The notes under the pieces are model-generated. The model did not search any database, was not told where the DNA came from, and was given only the letters and a program-made list of their open reading frames with translations. The position numbers were made by a program, and so were the translations under genes. Shown piece by piece: positions 62,982 to 64,000 of a DNA stretch of 64,000 bases. Within the stretch, counting starts at the first letter, position 1; every line of letters starts with the position of its first letter. This DNA is from Muriicola jejuensis (GTDB taxonomy: Bacteria > Bacteroidota > Bacteroidia > Flavobacteriales > Flavobacteriaceae). The stretch covers positions 186,001 to 250,000 of the forward strand of contig NZ_JAABOP010000002.1 in assembly GCF_010671595.1 (NCBI RefSeq), read 5' to 3'.

Positions 62982-63407
62982 ATGGAAAGAAAAGCCTTTT
63001 TGAAGACGCTCGGCGCCGGAGCCGCATTCGCCCTGACCTTCCCCTGTGTTCAGGGATGCTCCAAGGATGAAGCCGGTGGACTACCGGTTCCTACCGGAGT
63101 CGATTTCACCATAGACCTCACCTCAGCCGAAGGGTTACAACTCCAGAACAACGGGGATTTTATTTTAAAGAATGACGTGGTCGTGGTCAGGAACCTGGAG
63201 GGAAATTTTGTCGCCGCCAGTCAGATCTGCAGCCACCAGCAGACGGACCAGGTCCGTTTTGTCACCGATAATGGGGGAATTTTCGAATGCTCCACCCACG
63301 GATCCCGGTTCTCACAAACGGGCACCCCCCTGAATCAGATCACGAACAACCCCCTGAAGATCTTCAATACCGAAGTGAACGGAGATATCCTGAGGGTCTT
63401 CGAATAG
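62982..63407 (+). CDS. Exported Rieske [2Fe-2S] domain protein
   Basis: 141 residues. The N-terminus is a hydrophobic export signal ending in a lipobox-like VQGC (Cys ~26). The Rieske cluster ligands are Cys83-x-His85 (ICSHQ) and Cys103-x2-His106 (ECSTHGSRF). The extra cysteines that form a disulfide in high-potential Rieske proteins are absent, so it resembles a low-potential ferredoxin-type Rieske protein. No oxidase subunit is nearby; the redox partner is unknown. Same strand as purM and prfA. Confidence 0.85.
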   Translation: MERKAFLKTLGAGAAFALTFPCVQGCSKDEAGGLPVPTGVDFTIDLTSAEGLQLQNNGDFILKNDVVVVRNLEGNFVAASQICSHQQTDQVRFVTDNGGIFECSTHGSRFSQTGTPLNQITNNPLKIFNTEVNGDILRVFE

Positions 63408-63529
63408 CCTCGTAGATTTCCTGTTCTCCCTTGCATCGAATTACATAAGCTACGCGCCTGTACACAGTAATTTATCTTCCCGGATTGCCCTAGAATGTTG
63501 TAAATTCGCATCCTAAGGGAAGTTAGACC

Positions 63530-64000
63530 ATGATCGATAAATTAAACATCATAAAACAGCGGTTTGATGAGGTTTCTGACCTTATCATACAACCCGATAT
63601 TATTCAGGACCAGAAAAGGTATGTACAGCTGAACAAGGAGTACAAGGACCTCAAGGAGCTTGTGGATAAGCGCAAGGCCTACCTGGAGCTCAAGAACAAC
63701 ATTAAAGAGGCCGAGGAGATCCTCTCTGCCGGCGCCGAAGAGGAAATGATAGAAATGGCCAAGATGCAACTCGATGAGGCCAAGGAGGCACTGCCCGAAC
63801 TGGAGGAGGAGATCAAGTTGCTGCTCATACCCAAAGACCCTGAGGACGCCAAGGACGTGGTTATGGAGATCCGCGCCGGAACCGGAGGGGACGAGGCCAG
63901 TATCTTTGCAGGCGACCTCTACAGGATGTACGCCAAATACTGCGAATCCAAAGGGTGGAAAACGAATATCATCGATCTTAATGAAGGGACCAGCGGGGGC
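63530..64000 (+). CDS. prfA: Peptide chain release factor 1 (5' part)
   Basis: The first 157 residues of RF1, cut by the window end. The helical domain 1 ([19 protein letters not shown]) and the start of domain 2 ([31 protein letters not shown]) are clear. The PxT/GGQ motifs lie beyond the window, so RF1 rather than RF2 is chosen from N-terminal similarity ([22 protein letters not shown]). Confidence 0.93.
   Translation, partial: MIDKLNIIKQRFDEVSDLIIQPDIIQDQKRYVQLNKEYKDLKELVDKRKAYLELKNNIKEAEEILSAGAEEEMIEMAKMQLDEAKEALPELEEEIKLLLIPKDPEDAKDVVMEIRAGTGGDEASIFAGDLYRMYAKYCESKGWKTNIIDLNEGTSGG

Noticed and set aside
1-64000. CRISPR arrays, rRNA genes, transposases or integrases
   Set aside because: No regularly spaced short repeats, no rRNA sequence, and no transposase or integrase motifs were seen; the tandem repeats at 28315-30480 are coding.

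Overview
The window looks like a chromosomal piece of a marine Flavobacteriaceae bacterium (Bacteroidota). The evidence is a T9SS type B sorting domain, TAnnTTTG-type promoters, eukaryotic-like ProS, GSII and GSIII glutamine synthetases side by side, DUF4293 and DUF1599 genes, a BT_3928-type DoxX protein and a triple-Y transmembrane regulator. By eye the base composition is close to 50% GC, so a moderate-GC genus is likely; I cannot name the species.

Layout. 0.1-4.5 kb: a secreted T9SS cargo protein, a FadL-like outer-membrane protein and a low-complexity lipoprotein. 4.5-18.7 kb: housekeeping genes (proS, two identical tRNA-Glu genes, rpsT, rho, truA, an MsbA-like exporter, cdaA-folP, tpiA, prmA, clpS). 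18.8-46.5 kb: a large polysaccharide-utilisation region. 46.6-51.5 kb: a YeeE/YedE pair, a lipoprotein, a secreted TIM-barrel protein and a second GH3. 51.5-53.5 kb: a tRNA-Arg surrounded by tRNA fragments and a GIY-YIG gene, then apt and a small conserved gene. 53.5-57.1 kb: a serine hydrolase/BlaI/BlaR-like operon. 57.2-64 kb: a Na+/Ca2+ exchanger, GSII, GSIII, an AIR synthase, a Rieske protein and the start of prfA.

The carbohydrate region is the most interesting part. Its gene content (GH16, three GH17 domains, GH30, two GH3, a GH94/149/161-type phosphorylase) points to beta-1,3/1,6-glucan such as laminarin. It has no SusC/SusD pair. Its first structural gene instead encodes a clan GH-A hydrolase domain joined to what looks like a 600-residue outer-membrane beta-barrel. 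Two multidomain lipoproteins carrying five copies of one beta-sandwich module could bind the glycan at the surface. Lipoprotein GH16, GH17 and GH30 would cut it. Inner-membrane transport could use two GPH-family permeases, one of which is translationally fused to a GH17 domain with both catalytic glutamates. That domain, a neighbouring free GH17, a GH3 without signal peptide and the phosphorylase would then act in the cytoplasm. A one-component transmembrane regulator (propeller, triple-Y, coiled coil, HTH) lies just upstream.

The second unusual locus is at 51.5-52.3 kb. An intact tRNA-Arg(ACG) overlaps the 3' end of a small GIY-YIG nuclease gene. Upstream of the nuclease is a 5' half of the same tRNA interrupted by two 19-nt palindromic inserts, and downstream are two tandem units each carrying a tRNA 3' tail and a terminator hairpin. 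This looks like a mobile or duplicating tRNA-associated element.
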